Part shown: positions 1 through 9,650 of the stretch, one piece after another | Position numbering within the stretch: position 1 is the stretch's first letter | Layout of the letters: each line of letters opens with the position of its first letter | Origin: Candidatus Gastranaerophilales bacterium | GTDB taxonomy: Bacteria; Cyanobacteriota; Vampirovibrionia; Gastranaerophilales; Gastranaerophilaceae | DNA length: 64,000 nucleotides | Reading direction: 5' to 3' | Assembly: GCA_944323255.1 (NCBI GenBank) | Contig: CALURU010000001.1 | Location: forward strand, 1-64,000 | Translations under genes and position numbers: made by a program | Notes under the pieces: generated by a model | The model's database searches: none | Told to the model about the DNA's origin: nothing | The model's input: the letters and a program-made list of their open reading frames with translations, nothing else

Positions 1-32
1 TTCTACGCTTTCAGGATGACAATGCGTACACC

Positions 33-113
33 TCCCCTCGCCCCTTGAGGGAGAGGGTGCAGTCGTGCTCGAGCCGTAAGGCGAAAGCTACGAATGCGGG
101 TGTGGGGTTAAAA
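33..113. repeat. G/C-rich interspersed repeat, copy 1
   Basis: The sequence opens with CCCTCGCCCCTTGAGGGAG and closes with GGGTGTGGGGTTAAA. A second copy at 553-631 has the same two ends and almost the same length (81 versus 79 bases), but a divergent middle. The ends contain C-runs and G-runs that could pair. No coding potential is apparent. Confidence 0.7.
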
Positions 114-204
114 ACAATAATTCACGAATACCCCCCTACGGTCTCCGACCACTTCCCCCTCAAGGGGGGGCAGATGCCTGCGCTTGCAATCAACAAGCTT
201 CGTA

Positions 205-230
205 TTCCCTTGCCCATTAGGGGAGAGCGG
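205..230. repeat. Short ATTAGGGGAGAGCGG repeat, copy 1
   Basis: The core GCCCATTAGGGGAGAGCGG is found again at 364-389. It resembles the head of the repeat at 33 and the CATTAGGGAGGGGT block near 24560, so these may be variants of one family. Confidence 0.55.
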
Positions 231-252
231 TCAAATTCATCCAACTTATTGC

Positions 253-342
253 GTCATTCTGAGTCCAGCATCTATTCAGGTGCGAAGAATCTTTAAAACT
301 TTACAAAAAGGAGATTCTTCGGGCTTCCGCCCTCAGAATGAC
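253..342. repeat. 90-bp palindromic repeat, copy 1
   Basis: The element begins GTCATTCTGAG and ends with the exact inverse, CTCAGAATGAC. Inner arms GAAGAATCT and AGATTCTTC also pair, so the whole unit can fold into a long hairpin. A second copy of exactly the same length lies at 690-779, and both are followed by GGCACTCT. It looks like a non-autonomous palindromic (MITE/REP-like) element. Confidence 0.8.
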
Positions 343-363
343 GGCACTCTGGTAAGTCTCGCT

Positions 364-389
364 TCCCCTCGCCCATTAGGGGAGAGCGG
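364..389. repeat. Short ATTAGGGGAGAGCGG repeat, copy 2
   Basis: Second copy of the repeat at 205-230. It lies about 20 bases after the first 90-bp palindromic element. Confidence 0.55.
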
Positions 390-552
390 ATTTTCGGTAG
401 GGCGATGCCGAGCGTGCGGCAGCGGGAGCACCGTCCGAAAGGACGTAAACTCATTCCCGCAAGCGAGCAAGCCCGTAAGGTGGAGGGAAGCTGGGAACTT
501 TCCGACATCCCGAATAATCCAAGGGGGTAAATGCATTGAGTGGTTAGTCGTA

Positions 553-631
553 TCCCCTCGCCCCTTGAGGGAGAGGGTAGAATTTCAAGTTGAGCGTGAG
601 CGAAACTTAGAAATTCGGGTGTGGGGTTAAA
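553..631. repeat. G/C-rich interspersed repeat, copy 2
   Basis: It has the same head and tail as the copy at 33-113, with a different middle. It starts about 30 bases after a GGGGGTAAAT motif at 523-532, which belongs to another dispersed family seen at 3205, 24630 and 48141. Confidence 0.7.
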
Positions 632-651
632 TAAGTTCAGACAAAGTTAAA

Positions 652-668
652 GTCAGGTAAAACCTGAC
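652..668. repeat. Small perfect hairpin
   Basis: GTCAGGT and ACCTGAC pair perfectly around AAA. There is no T-run on either side, so it is not an obvious terminator. It sits between two repeat families and is probably part of one of them. Confidence 0.4.
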
Positions 669-689
669 CTACAAATTTTCTATTATGTC

Positions 690-779
690 GTCATTCTGAG
701 TCCAATATCCATTTGTGGACGAAGAATCTCTAAAACTTTCCAAAACCGAGATTCTTCGGGTTTACGCCCTCAGAATGAC
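690..779. repeat. 90-bp palindromic repeat, copy 2
   Basis: Second copy of the element at 253-342. It has the same 11-base inverted ends, the same inner GAAGAATCT/GAGATTCTTC arms and the same length. Differences between the copies are concentrated near the loop and in short patches. Confidence 0.8.
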
Positions 780-826
780 GGCACTCTTGAAACTCTCACA
801 ACTCCACGTTACACAATAACAGAGTC

Positions 827-889
827 GAGTAGGGTGCAGGCACCTATTCAATTGCATCAAAATAGAGGTGCTAGTATGCCACCCTACTC
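827..889. repeat. Nested long hairpin
   Basis: Outer arms GAGTAGGGTG (827-836) and CACCCTACTC (880-889) are perfect inverses. Inner arms CACCTATT (841-848) and AATAGAGGTG (861-870) pair with bulges. No T-run follows. Probably a REP-like structured repeat rather than a terminator. Confidence 0.6.
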
Positions 890-995
890 TCTTAACAGTT
901 CGAAAATCAAGCAGAAAATAAAAGTACAATACACTTTTACTGCTTTCACTGTTTCTCTTTTATTTTATATAACTTATATAATCTAAATTATTAAG

Positions 996-1059
996 TTTTG
1001 TAACATTTTTTTTATTAAGTGAAATTGAATAAAATTTATATACTTTTAATATATGTAAG
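996..1059 (+). promoter_or_regulatory. Composite promoter, instance 1
   Basis: TTTTGTAACA at 996-1005 is followed by ATACTTTTAATATATGTAAG at 1040-1059. The distance from the first T of the upstream box to the G of GTAAG is 59. The same pair with spacing 59 or 60 is found before 40231 (+), 47980 (+), 32059 (-) and, more diverged, 40024 (-). The stretch 1021-1059 is especially close to 40170-40208. Confidence 0.65.
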
Positions 1060-1085
1060 ATGAAATTAAATAAGGAGACAAAATT

Positions 1086-1385
1086 ATGTCAACAAATATT
1101 AATGCGAATGTTTTAAAAAATTTTATAGTTAAGACAATTTGCTCTGATAAGATAACACTTCTTCGTGCGCAGAAGTATGATATTGATCCCGATAAGTTTG
1201 TGGAAGCAAACAAGGATGAGAATACATATTTGGAACTTGATGAAATTTTAGCTGATACAGATTTGTACGAACAGTTCGCAACAATGTATGTTGAAGAACA
1301 AGATAAAGAGAAAGAAGCAGCTAATGAAGAGAAAGAGAAAGAAGAGGCTGCAAAAGTACAGGATAAAGGCGAGAGCAAGGCTTAG
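1086..1385 (+). CDS. Small charged protein of unknown function
   Basis: I do not recognise this 99-residue protein. The first 70 residues look globular and mixed. From about residue 70 the chain is almost only Glu, Lys, Ala, Gln and Asp, which suggests a highly charged helix or a disordered tail. There is no signal peptide or membrane segment. The start is supported by AAGGAG seven to eight bases before the ATG. The gene stands alone between the composite promoter ending at 1059 and a strong terminator at 1438. The same promoter type is shared with other unknown proteins at 32059 and 40231, which suggests co-regulation. Confidence 0.75.
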   Translation: MSTNINANVLKNFIVKTICSDKITLLRAQKYDIDPDKFVEANKDENTYLELDEILADTDLYEQFATMYVEEQDKEKEAANEEKEKEEAAKVQDKGESKA

Positions 1386-1437
1386 ATCCGAGAGAAAAGA
1401 GAGAGATTTTGAGATATAAAGAATAAGGTATTTTAAG

Positions 1438-1460
1438 GCGGGTTTGATACCCGCTTTTTT
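1438..1460 (+). terminator. Intrinsic terminator
   Basis: A perfect six-base stem, GCGGGT and ACCCGC around TTGAT, is followed by six T. It ends the single-gene transcript from 1086. Confidence 0.85.
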
Positions 1461-1565
1461 ATTTGGTATAGAAAATATGTAAATAATATGGTATAATTAA
1501 ATTAGGAGTTCAATATCGAATCGTTATCAGCCAAATGCGAAAGCAGAAAGGCATTTTATATAAGA

Positions 1566-3134
1566 ATGATGAGCAATTTACAATTTCAAAATGATCTCGA
1601 TCGACTGTTAGCAGTTATGCCCCGAAAAGTTGTGGAAAATTTGTCGTATGAAAAATTAGAGGATGTTATTGAAATTGTTCTTGATATCGGAAGAGTTCCG
1701 GAAGTCCGACATTCCGGCGGCAGGATTGACAAATTAAGTTGTGAAGTTGTTAGTGATGAAGATATTAATTTTGTAACTTCACACCTGCAGGAATTTACAC
1801 ACGATAACCGTTCGGGAATTCCCGGTACTTTGCATAGAATTAGTGCAATAAGAAATCGTCAGGGGAAAGTCGTAGGGCTTACATGTCGTATAGGACGTGT
1901 CGTAACCGGTACAATTGCCTGTATAAAGGACATTTGTACTCAGGGTAAAAGTATTTTATTCTTAGGTCCTCCGGGAGTCGGAAAGACTACTAAATTAAGA
2001 GAAATTTCAAGGTTAGTTGCAGATGAACTTGGAAAACGTGTAGTTATCGTAGATACTTCAAATGAAATAGCAGGTGATGGCGATGTCCCGCATCCTGCGG
2101 TAGGTTCTGCAAGAAGAATGCAGGTTCCGCAGCCGGAATTTCAAAAAGACATAATGATTGAAGCGGTTGAAAATCATACGCCTGAGGTTATTGTTGTGGA
2201 TGAAATCGGAACGGAGCCAGAAGCGCAGGCAGCAAGAACGATTGCCGAACGTGGTGTTATGCTTATTGCAACTGCGCACGGTAATTGTCTGGAGAGTTTA
2301 ATCAAAAACCCGACACTTTCTGATTTGGTTGGCGGTATTCAGTCAGTAACTTTAGGTGATGATGAGGCAAAAAGAAGAGCTTCCCAAAAAACGGTTCTTG
2401 AAAGAGAAAAACAGCCTACTTTTGATATTGTAATAGAAATTTTAGACAGAAATACGCTTGCTGTATATAAAAATACTTCTGAAGCGGTTGATTATATTCT
2501 GCGTGGCTGGCCGATAAGACCTGAAATTAGAAAAGTTGAGCAGAAGGATGTTGATAAAGTTGTTATACCTGAAGTTAGCAAGCCGGAAATAGAAACTCCG
2601 CAGGATAACAAGATGAACTTCTCTTTCTCTCGTCAAAAATATGTTGAACAGGCAAAGCCTCTTAAAAAGATTTATCTTTATGCTGTTTCAAGAACAATTG
2701 TGGAAAAACTCATTGAGCGCTTGAATCTTAATGCGGAAATTATAAGAAATGTCGAAGATGCGGATATTGTAATTGCGCATAAAAACTTTGCAAAAGGCGG
2801 GGCTAAGATTTTGAGTACCGCAAAAGAGTACAGGGTTCAGATATTTTACGTAAAAACAAACTCAATGGCGCAAATTCAGAAGGTTTTGAAAGATGCATTA
2901 GACATTCAGCCGGGAGATGTTGAATCTCTTACAGGATATACTGATGAGACGGAAAAGGCGCTGGATGAAGCAAAAGCAGGTATAAAGAAGATTCTCGATG
3001 GTGCAGAAATGGTTGATTTGGAGCCGCAAAACTCTCATATCAGAAAACTCCAGCACGAACTCGTGGAACAATACAATTTGCAGAGTACTTCAATAGGGGA
3101 AGAGCCAAACAGGCATTTGAGGATTGAAGGGTAA
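1566..3134 (+). CDS. R3H domain AAA ATPase, Ycf45 / SpoIIIAA-like
   Basis: A 522-residue P-loop ATPase with Walker A GPPGVGKT near residues 133-140 and a Walker B-like VIVVDEIG near 207-214. The ATPase core resembles the sporulation protein SpoIIIAA. The C-terminal 35 residues contain an R3H-type single-stranded nucleic-acid binding motif, with IGEEPNRHLRI. This combination is the Ycf45 family of Cyanobacteria and plastids, whose precise function is unsettled, so the gene is a main clue to the organism. A TATAAT at 1492-1497 lies about 70 bases upstream. Two ATG codons stand at 1566 and 1569 and either could be used. No neighbour suggests a specific role. Confidence 0.85.
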   Translation: MMSNLQFQNDLDRLLAVMPRKVVENLSYEKLEDVIEIVLDIGRVPEVRHSGGRIDKLSCEVVSDEDINFVTSHLQEFTHDNRSGIPGTLHRISAIRNRQGKVVGLTCRIGRVVTGTIACIKDICTQGKSILFLGPPGVGKTTKLREISRLVADELGKRVVIVDTSNEIAGDGDVPHPAVGSARRMQVPQPEFQKDIMIEAVENHTPEVIVVDEIGTEPEAQAARTIAERGVMLIATAHGNCLESLIKNPTLSDLVGGIQSVTLGDDEAKRRASQKTVLEREKQPTFDIVIEILDRNTLAVYKNTSEAVDYILRGWPIRPEIRKVEQKDVDKVVIPEVSKPEIETPQDNKMNFSFSRQKYVEQAKPLKKIYLYAVSRTIVEKLIERLNLNAEIIRNVEDADIVIAHKNFAKGGAKILSTAKEYRVQIFYVKTNSMAQIQKVLKDALDIQPGDVESLTGYTDETEKALDEAKAGIKKILDGAEMVDLEPQNSHIRKLQHELVEQYNLQSTSIGEEPNRHLRIEG

Positions 3135-3180
3135 AAAATATTTTTGTGTATTTGTGATTTTTTAGTGGTGGATTTGTTGA

Positions 3181-3250
3181 ACGAGCTATTTGGAATACTT
3201 CCAAGCTCGTAGCCTCACTTACCAACTTAAATATATTTCCCCTCCCCCCC
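3181..3250. repeat. Dispersed hairpin plus GGGG(A/T)AAAT element
   Basis: The hairpin arms ACGAGC and GCTCGT enclose TTGGAA-TAC-TTCCAA. They are followed by CTTACCAACTTAAATATATT and a C-run. Read on the minus strand, the element begins with a G-run and GGGGAAATATATT. Related sequence lies at 24578-24653 and in the tandem repeat at 48141-48276, and its head also occurs at 523 and 31021. The copy follows the ATPase gene by about 50 bases. Confidence 0.55.
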
Positions 3251-3302
3251 AATTGGATTCTTGATTTGATTTCTCTTTTTTGTTAGTATTTTTATTAAAA
3301 TT

Positions 3303-3322
3303 AAGTGTATTGTTTTACACTT
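3303..3322. promoter_or_regulatory. Palindromic operator candidate upstream of the RND operon
   Basis: AAGTGTA and TACACTT form a perfect inverted repeat with a six-base spacer, 54 bases before the efflux adaptor start. Size and position fit the operator of a TetR- or MarR-type repressor. No regulator gene is adjacent, so this rests on symmetry alone. Confidence 0.35.
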
Positions 3323-3375
3323 TATGAAAAACAAAACGTCGTTTTTATATAAATAGTACAAGGACTTGGAGAGCA

Positions 3376-4578
3376 ATGAGATATAAGATAATAATACTAT
3401 TAGCAATTGTATTGTCTTTGATTCTGGGACGAATGTTTGTCTCTAATTTAAACAAGACAAAAACTGCTAAACAGCGTGCTCTTGCTAAAACTCCTGCTGT
3501 AACTGTAGCAACGGTAGGTACTGAAAATGTTCAAAGACAGTTTACTGCAACAGCAAGGGTTATGGCAAAGTACAGGGTTGAAATTCTGGCACGTATAAGC
3601 GGGTATTTGAACAGAAGTTATTTCAAAGAAGGTGATTTTGTAAAAGCCGGTCAGCTTTTGTTTGAAATAGAGCCGCAAGAGTATGAATATGCTGCTAATC
3701 GGGCAAAAGCTGATTTGAATAATGCAGAATCTCAATATGCTTACTATGAAAAACAACAGAAACGCTATCAGGAACTTGTGCAGCAGGATTATATTGCAAG
3801 GTCTGATTATGATAATATTTTATCTCAAAGAGATGCTTTTAAGGCTCAAGTTGAGAGTGCCAGAAGTGCTTATCGTGATGCGGAACGTAATTTAGGGTAT
3901 ACGAGAGTTAAATCTCCGGTAGATGGCAGGGTCGGTATGATCTCTGTAACAGAAGGAAACTATGTTTCTATGAACAGCGGACCTTTAACTACAATTAATA
4001 GTTCTGATCCGATGTATATAACTTTTCCGCTGGAATCGCAAGATTTTGCTGAACTTGTTAGAATCGATAAATCTGCCAATATAAACAGAGATGTAGAATT
4101 TATTTTTAGTTCCGGTCAAAAGTATAAGTTTAAAGGTGTTCAGGATTTTCACGACAATGAAATTGATGAAACTACCGGTACGATTACTATGCGAGCTACT
4201 TTCCCGAATCCTGATGGGGCACTCATTCAGGGCGATTTCGGGCGTGTAGTTATTTATTCAAAATCAAAGGACAATGTTCCTGTTGTTCCTCAAACTGCTA
4301 CTATGGAAAATCAGGAGGGCAGGTTTGTTTATATTCTGGACAACGAAGGATTGCCTAGAATGTCGTATATAAAAACGATGGGTGAAAAAGACGGCAATTG
4401 GATAATATCATCTGGAGTTAAAGCCGGTGACAGGATTGTAACTTCCGGTTTGCAAAAGGTAGTTCCGGGAAGCCCTGTGAGAATTGTTCAATCAGCAGTG
4501 CAGGATAAAGTACCTGAAAAGAAAGTCGGGTTATTTACTAAAATTAAAAATAAAATTACAAATATATTTAAGAAATAG
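3376..4578 (+). CDS. RND efflux periplasmic adaptor (AcrA/MexA type)
   Basis: A 400-residue membrane fusion protein that links an inner-membrane RND pump to an outer-membrane channel. It has an N-terminal membrane anchor at about residues 4-22. A biotinyl-lipoyl-like half follows (ISGYLNRSYFKEGDFVKAGQ), then an alpha-hairpin rich in Ala, Gln and Tyr around residues 110-170, then the second half-motif (VKSPVDGRVG) and a beta-barrel. There is no lipobox cysteine. The basic C-terminal tail is cytoplasmic-like in composition, which is unusual for a periplasmic protein. It is the first gene of an adaptor-pump-channel operon and ends 10 bases before the pump gene. Substrate cannot be told from sequence. 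Confidence 0.92.
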   Translation: MRYKIIILLAIVLSLILGRMFVSNLNKTKTAKQRALAKTPAVTVATVGTENVQRQFTATARVMAKYRVEILARISGYLNRSYFKEGDFVKAGQLLFEIEPQEYEYAANRAKADLNNAESQYAYYEKQQKRYQELVQQDYIARSDYDNILSQRDAFKAQVESARSAYRDAERNLGYTRVKSPVDGRVGMISVTEGNYVSMNSGPLTTINSSDPMYITFPLESQDFAELVRIDKSANINRDVEFIFSSGQKYKFKGVQDFHDNEIDETTGTITMRATFPNPDGALIQGDFGRVVIYSKSKDNVPVVPQTATMENQEGRFVYILDNEGLPRMSYIKTMGEKDGNWIISSGVKAGDRIVTSGLQKVVPGSPVRIVQSAVQDKVPEKKVGLFTKIKNKITNIFKK

Positions 4579-4588
4579 GAAAATATAA

Positions 4589-7500
4589 ATGGCAGGCAAT
4601 TTATTCATAAAACGTCCAAAACTTGCGATAGTAATATCACTGGCAATTATTCTTGCCGGTTTGATTTCGCTTACGACTCTTCCATTGGAGGAATATCCTT
4701 CAATCACACCGCCGCAGGTTGTTGTAACGGCAACATACAGTGGCGCGAGCTCTGACGTTATAACTTCAACAATTGCTGCGCCTGTCGAACTTCAATTGAA
4801 CGGTATTGAAGATATGCTATATATGTATTCTGAGTCTAAAAACGGATCATATAAGCTTACATTGTTCTTTGAAGTAGGATCTGATCCTGACATGGATTTA
4901 GTAAATGTCCAAAACCAGCTACAACTGGTTACGCCGAGATTGCCGGAAGAGGTGCGGCGGTATGGATTGTCTGTAAAGAAATCAACCGGAGGCGCAGGCT
5001 GCTTGTTAATGTCTTTATCATCACCTAACGGGACTTATAATTCATTATTCCTTGCAAACTACGCCACAATGTTTATTAAAGATGAGCTTGCACGTATTAA
5101 GGGCTGCGGCAGCGTGTCAATATTCGGTGCGGGCGATTATTCAATGAGAATATGGCTTAAACCTGATAAAATGGCAAGTTTAGGTGTGTCAACAACAGAT
5201 ATTAATAATGCCGTTACCGCCCAGAATATTCAATCGCCTGCAGGTAATATCGGTGTTGAACCTATGGACGATCCGCAGGTCTTGAAATTTACTTTGAGAA
5301 CAAAAGGACGTTTAAAAACGGTAGAAGAGTTTGAGAATATTGTTGTTAAGGCAAATGTCGATGGCTCAAATGTAAAAATTAAAGATGTTGCAAGGGTTGA
5401 ACTCGGTGCTGAAAGCTATACATCTTCTGTAACAATTGCAGATAAGAGCGCTGCAATGATTTCTATTGCTCAATTACCGGAAGCAAATACGATTGATTTA
5501 GTCAACCGTGTCGAGAAAAAAATGAAGGAATTGAGTAAGAAATTTCCTAACGATATTGAGTATCATGTTCAATATGATATTACTGAATTCGTACGTGAAT
5601 CTATACATGAGGTTATCAGTGCAATAGTTCTTGCCATTATTCTGGTTAGTGCGGTAACTTATTTGTTCTTAGGAACTGCAAGAGCGGCATTTATTCCGTT
5701 CTGTGCAATACCTGTTTCGTTAATAGGTGTATTTATATTTATGGCGCTGATGGGATTTTCTATAAACCTGTTAATTCTTTTTGGTCTGGTGTTGGCAGTT
5801 GGTCTGGTTGTAGATGATGCTATTGTTGTGCTTGAAAATACACAAAGGCATATTCAGGAAGGAAAATCTCCTAAAGATGCAACTGAAATTACAATGGAAG
5901 AGGTATTTGGTGCAGTAGTTGCAACTTCTCTTGTTTTGATGGCGGTATTTGTTCCGGTATCATTTATGACAGGTATTACAGGGCAAATGTACAGACAGTT
6001 TGCTGTATGTATTGCAACTTCTATTGGTTTATCTACAATTGTTGCGCTTACTCTTTCTCCGGCTCTTTGCTCAATTATTTTGAAATCGGGAGATGAGAAA
6101 ACAGATTTTGAATTTATTCAGAAATTTGAAGATTGGTTTAATGGAGTAAGAGAAAAGTATTTAAATTTAGTTAGTTACTTTGTACATGCTCCTAAAAAGA
6201 CTTTACTGGTGCTAGCTGGTGTGGTTGTATTTATAGGTGCAATGTTTGTAATTACTCCTACCGGATTTTTACCGGATGAAGACAGAGGAGCATTGTTTGT
6301 TCAGGTTCAGCTTCCGGATGGGGCAACTCTTACGAGAACTGCAGATGTCGTCAGAAATTTGGCGGATGAACTTACACAGATTCCGGGTGTGGTTTCTGTC
6401 ATGCAGGTAAACGGTTTTTCAGGTGAAAATACGGCATTTGTTGTTGTAAGGTTAGAGCCGTGGTCAAAGAGAAAATCTGCAAAACTTTCTATAGATAATA
6501 TTATTAAGCAGGCAAATGCAATAACTTCCAAATATACAGAGGCAAATACATTCGTTACCCAGCCTCCAGCAATAAGCGGTATGGGTATGTTTGGCGGTTT
6601 TGAATACCAGTTACTGGATAAAGGTGACAGATCTCCGGAAGAACTTTATAAAGAAGCTCTGTCCTTTATGCAGGAAGCAAGACAAAATCCTGCTTTCTCA
6701 AGCTTGTATACGTCATATACTGCATCGCTTCCGCAGGTTGTAGTGACTGTAGAAGATGAAAAGGCTATGGCACAAGGTGTTTCTATTGCGGAAATATATT
6801 CAACTTTAGCAGCACAGTTCGGAGCTACTTATATTAATGACTTTAATAAATACGGAAGGGTCTATCGTGTCTATATGCAGGCGGATGCTCCATATAGATC
6901 TGTAATGGGAGATTTAACGAAAATTTATGTTAAGAATAATCAGAATAAAATGGTTCCGATAAGTTCTGTTGTAAAAACTGAAAATGTTGTAGGTCCATAT
7001 TTGTTGAACAGATTCAATATGTATCCGTCAATTGTAATTAACGGTAACCCTGCAACAGGCGTAAGCTCAGGTGATGCAATGAAAGCTATGGGCGAATTGT
7101 CAGATAAAATATTGCCTAAAGACATGGATTACGCATGGTCTGGTACATCTTTACAAGAACAAATGTCCTCAGGTCAAATCGGACCTATCCTTGCAATGGC
7201 TTTAACCTTTGTTTACCTGTTCCTTGTAGCACTTTATGAAAGCTGGACGCTTCCGGTTGCAGTGCTTTTGATTTCTCCGGTGGCTTTATTAGGTGCATTA
7301 TTCTTCCAGTATGTATCAGGACTTTCACTGGATATTTATGCACAGGTCGGGCTGGTTATGTTAATCGGTTTGAGTACAAAGCAGGCTATTTTGATAGTAG
7401 AGTTTGCAAAAGATGCTATGGAAAAAGACGGAATGAATTATATAGATGCTGCACTTCAAGCTGCAAGACTACGTTTTAGGGCAGTAATGATGACAAATAT

Positions 7501-7705
7501 TGCGTTTATTCTTGGTCTGCTTCCGCTTGTGTTTGCAAAAGGTGCCGGTGCAGGAAGCCGTCATTCAATAGGTGTTTCTGTTTTCGGCGGTATGCTTGCG
7601 GTTGCATTCCTCGGAAGTATTCTTGTTCCGGCATTCTTTGTACTCACAAACCTTATGAAAGAAAAGTTTTATCAGTTTATTAAAAATCGAAAGGGAAATA
7701 AATGA
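4589..7705 (+). CDS. RND multidrug efflux pump, HAE1 (AcrB/MexB) type
   Basis: A 1038-residue proton-driven pump of the usual family length. Residues 1-30 hold the first membrane helix. Membrane segments cluster at about 335-490 and 860-1030, separated by two large periplasmic loops. The proton-relay pair appears as VVDDAIVV with Asp near 409-410, matching AcrB Asp407/Asp408. [11 protein letters not shown] at the start of the second loop is also typical. The gene follows the adaptor by 10 bases and overlaps the outer-membrane factor by ATGA. HAE1 pumps export drugs, detergents or bile salts, and the last would fit a gut bacterium, but that is inference. Confidence 0.95.
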   Translation: MAGNLFIKRPKLAIVISLAIILAGLISLTTLPLEEYPSITPPQVVVTATYSGASSDVITSTIAAPVELQLNGIEDMLYMYSESKNGSYKLTLFFEVGSDPDMDLVNVQNQLQLVTPRLPEEVRRYGLSVKKSTGGAGCLLMSLSSPNGTYNSLFLANYATMFIKDELARIKGCGSVSIFGAGDYSMRIWLKPDKMASLGVSTTDINNAVTAQNIQSPAGNIGVEPMDDPQVLKFTLRTKGRLKTVEEFENIVVKANVDGSNVKIKDVARVELGAESYTSSVTIADKSAAMISIAQLPEANTIDLVNRVEKKMKELSKKFPNDIEYHVQYDITEFVRESIHEVISAIVLAIILVSAVTYLFLGTARAAFIPFCAIPVSLIGVFIFMALMGFSINLLILFGLVLAVGLVVDDAIVVLENTQRHIQEGKSPKDATEITMEEVFGAVVATSLVLMAVFVPVSFMTGITGQMYRQFAVCIATSIGLSTIVALTLSPALCSIILKSGDEKTDFEFIQKFEDWFNGVREKYLNLVSYFVHAPKKTLLVLAGVVVFIGAMFVITPTGFLPDEDRGALFVQVQLPDGATLTRTADVVRNLADELTQIPGVVSVMQVNGFSGENTAFVVVRLEPWSKRKSAKLSIDNIIKQANAITSKYTEANTFVTQPPAISGMGMFGGFEYQLLDKGDRSPEELYKEALSFMQEARQNPAFSSLYTSYTASLPQVVVTVEDEKAMAQGVSIAEIYSTLAAQFGATYINDFNKYGRVYRVYMQADAPYRSVMGDLTKIYVKNNQNKMVPISSVVKTENVVGPYLLNRFNMYPSIVINGNPATGVSSGDAMKAMGELSDKILPKDMDYAWSGTSLQEQMSSGQIGPILAMALTFVYLFLVALYESWTLPVAVLLISPVALLGALFFQYVSGLSLDIYAQVGLVMLIGLSTKQAILIVEFAKDAMEKDGMNYIDAALQAARLRFRAVMMTNIAFILGLLPLVFAKGAGAGSRHSIGVSVFGGMLAVAFLGSILVPAFFVLTNLMKEKFYQFIKNRKGNK

Positions 7706-9162
7706 TTAGAGTTTTGGTAATATTCATACTTTCCCTTATAATGTTACAACCGGCATGTAATGCTGCATTGTGGCATAAAGACAGTAAATTGGGAAACGAG
7801 ATAAAACAAGAGGAGTATCCTGATAGTAAAGACGTAGAACCACGAAAGACAGAAGCTGAAGATACACTGGTAATTCAGGGTGGTGTAGAAACTACTATTG
7901 ATATAAGTTTGGAAGAATGTTTGAAATATGCACTCGGTAACAATCCGAGAATACAGGCTGCTATGCAGGATGTATTTGCCTCAGATGCGAGAATAAGGCA
8001 AACCTGGGCTTCTTACTTTCCTCAATTCGGGTGGCAGACAGGATATACCAAAATTAAACAGCTCCAGTTGTCTGACGCTTTGGGCAGAAATTTGGTATTC
8101 AATTACTGGGTTTTGGGGCAAATAAGTGCTTCCCAGATGCTTTATGACTTTGGAGTAACTCAAAATCAGGTTACTATAAGAAAGTTAGATAATCAGGGGT
8201 ACAAAATTACTCTTACAAGTACGGTAAATGATGTTATTTGTCAGGTGAAAACTGCGTACTATAATTTACAATATGCAATTGAGGCAAAAAAAGTTGCAGA
8301 GGATTCTGTTGCAAGATATGCAGCGTTTTACGATCAGGCAAAAGCTTTTTATAAAGCAGGAACAAAACCTAAAGTAGACGTGACGATTGCAGAAGTGAAC
8401 TTGAGTAATGCGAAGCTTACACTTATTCAGGCTGAAAACGGAGTCGATGTCGCAATGGCAAAGTTGAATAACACAATGGGGCTTCCATATACAAACAAAT
8501 ATAAAGTCGCTGAAGCATTAAGATATGATCCTTGTGATATTACTCTGGAAAAGGCTATACAGGTAGCAAGAGAATCAAGACCAGAGTATTTACTTGCAGA
8601 TGTCAGAGTAGAAGAAGCCAGACAAAATGTAAAGCTTGTTAAGAAATCATATTTTCCACAATTGACAATAGAAGGACAATATCAGATTGGTGGTAAGCAT
8701 CCAACTTCAAATTACGGTTATAACTATGGTGGATACTTAAATTTCCCTACAATTAACGGCATGCTTATAAAAAATGAAATAAAAGAAGCAAAGGCGCTTT
8801 ACTCGAAGGAACAATCAAATGCAATTAATACAAAAAATAATATATACTATGAAGTTCAGGAATCATATTATTCTTTAACTGAAAAGAAAAATAAAATACC
8901 GGTAGCTACCCTTGGTTTAAAACAGGCAAAAGAGAATTATGAGCTTTCTTTCGGAAGATACAAGGTTGGCGTGGGTGACCCAATTGAATTAAAGGATGCA
9001 CAGGTTCAATACCAAAATGCGATGCTCACGTATTATCAAACTATGTATGATTATAATACAGCTAAAGCAACTCTCGAGAAAAATATTGGTAGGAATATTG
9101 CAAATGGAGAAGTTGAACTAAAACCCGAAAAATGTAAAAAGAAGTCTAAGAAACATTCTTAA
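7702..9162 (+). CDS. TolC-family outer-membrane efflux channel
   Basis: A 486-residue protein with a signal peptide of about 22 residues (cleavage likely after ACNA). A roughly 50-residue charged linker follows, then two copies of the outer-membrane efflux repeat, each beginning with a helix of the type [19 protein letters not shown]. It overlaps the pump stop codon by four bases, so the three proteins are translated together and should form one tripartite system. The C-terminus is very basic. No lipobox is seen, so unlike many OprM-type channels it is probably not lipidated. Confidence 0.93.
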   Translation: MIRVLVIFILSLIMLQPACNAALWHKDSKLGNEIKQEEYPDSKDVEPRKTEAEDTLVIQGGVETTIDISLEECLKYALGNNPRIQAAMQDVFASDARIRQTWASYFPQFGWQTGYTKIKQLQLSDALGRNLVFNYWVLGQISASQMLYDFGVTQNQVTIRKLDNQGYKITLTSTVNDVICQVKTAYYNLQYAIEAKKVAEDSVARYAAFYDQAKAFYKAGTKPKVDVTIAEVNLSNAKLTLIQAENGVDVAMAKLNNTMGLPYTNKYKVAEALRYDPCDITLEKAIQVARESRPEYLLADVRVEEARQNVKLVKKSYFPQLTIEGQYQIGGKHPTSNYGYNYGGYLNFPTINGMLIKNEIKEAKALYSKEQSNAINTKNNIYYEVQESYYSLTEKKNKIPVATLGLKQAKENYELSFGRYKVGVGDPIELKDAQVQYQNAMLTYYQTMYDYNTAKATLEKNIGRNIANGEVELKPEKCKKKSKKHS

Positions 9163-9178
9163 TAATATATATAGAGTA

Positions 9179-9207
9179 TTGTATCAAATTAAAATATGAT
9201 ATATAAT
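9179..9207 (+). promoter_or_regulatory. Sigma-70-type promoter
   Basis: TTGTAT at 9179-9184 and TATAAT at 9202-9207 are separated by 17 bases, a near-ideal housekeeping promoter. It lies 29 bases before the ATG at 9236. Confidence 0.65.
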
Positions 9208-9235
9208 CATAAGAACAATATAGGAGAAGTGAAGT

Positions 9236-9484
9236 ATGTTACCAATCATAACCGAAGATATATCATCAGAAGTCTTTTCTGAAGCGTTTCAGGACGTTCA
9301 GAACTGGCGAAAGAATATGGTTAAATATCTAAAAGAGGAAAATCCGGAAATAAATAGTGCTATATTGGAAGTTGCAAAGCATGATGAAGGAATAGACTTA
9401 AAGGCGGTTGCTTTGGGTGCTTACCTCTCTTATAGGTTATTAGAATTGGCAAATGAAAATGATGTAACTTCTATTGATGAGTAG
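9236..9484 (+). CDS. Small acidic protein of unknown function
   Basis: An 82-residue soluble protein with no motif that I recognise. It is mostly helical in composition and ends in an acidic tail. Support comes from a good promoter (9179-9207), AGGAG eight to nine bases before the ATG, and a clean terminator at 9546. It is therefore a monocistronic small gene. Confidence 0.7.
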   Translation: MLPIITEDISSEVFSEAFQDVQNWRKNMVKYLKEENPEINSAILEVAKHDEGIDLKAVALGAYLSYRLLELANENDVTSIDE

Positions 9485-9545
9485 TTATAAGTTTGTTTTA
9501 TAAAGATAGATAAGATTATTAAGCAAAATTATTTTAAATATTTAA

Positions 9546-9573
9546 AAAGAACACCAACAGTGGTGTTCTTTTT
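9546..9573 (+). terminator. Intrinsic terminator
   Basis: AACACCA and TGGTGTT pair around ACAG, with an A-run before and a T-run after. It could work on both strands but follows the plus-strand gene at 9236. Confidence 0.85.
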
Positions 9574-9650
9574 ATGCAAATAATCAGTTATCCGATTAAT
9601 TTACTAAAGCTATCTATTGGTAATAATTATATAAGATAGGAGGATAAATG

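Larger units (their letters stand above)
1..1039. other. Gene-free region rich in short repeats
   Basis: No convincing gene is visible here. The reading frames that span it run through repeated palindromes, have no plausible ribosome binding site and match no family I recognise. The first 650 bases are clearly richer in G+C than the neighbouring genes. They hold at least three families of short repeats, listed separately, and a hairpin at 827-889 follows. The last 140 bases are very AT-rich and lead into the promoter of the gene at 1086. The window starts inside what may be another repeat copy. Confidence 0.7.

Noticed and set aside
45..630. Overlapping open frames of 60-150 codons in the first 650 bases
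   Set aside because: They run through duplicated palindromes and G/C-rich repeats in several frames, have no ribosome binding site and show no domain-like sequence.
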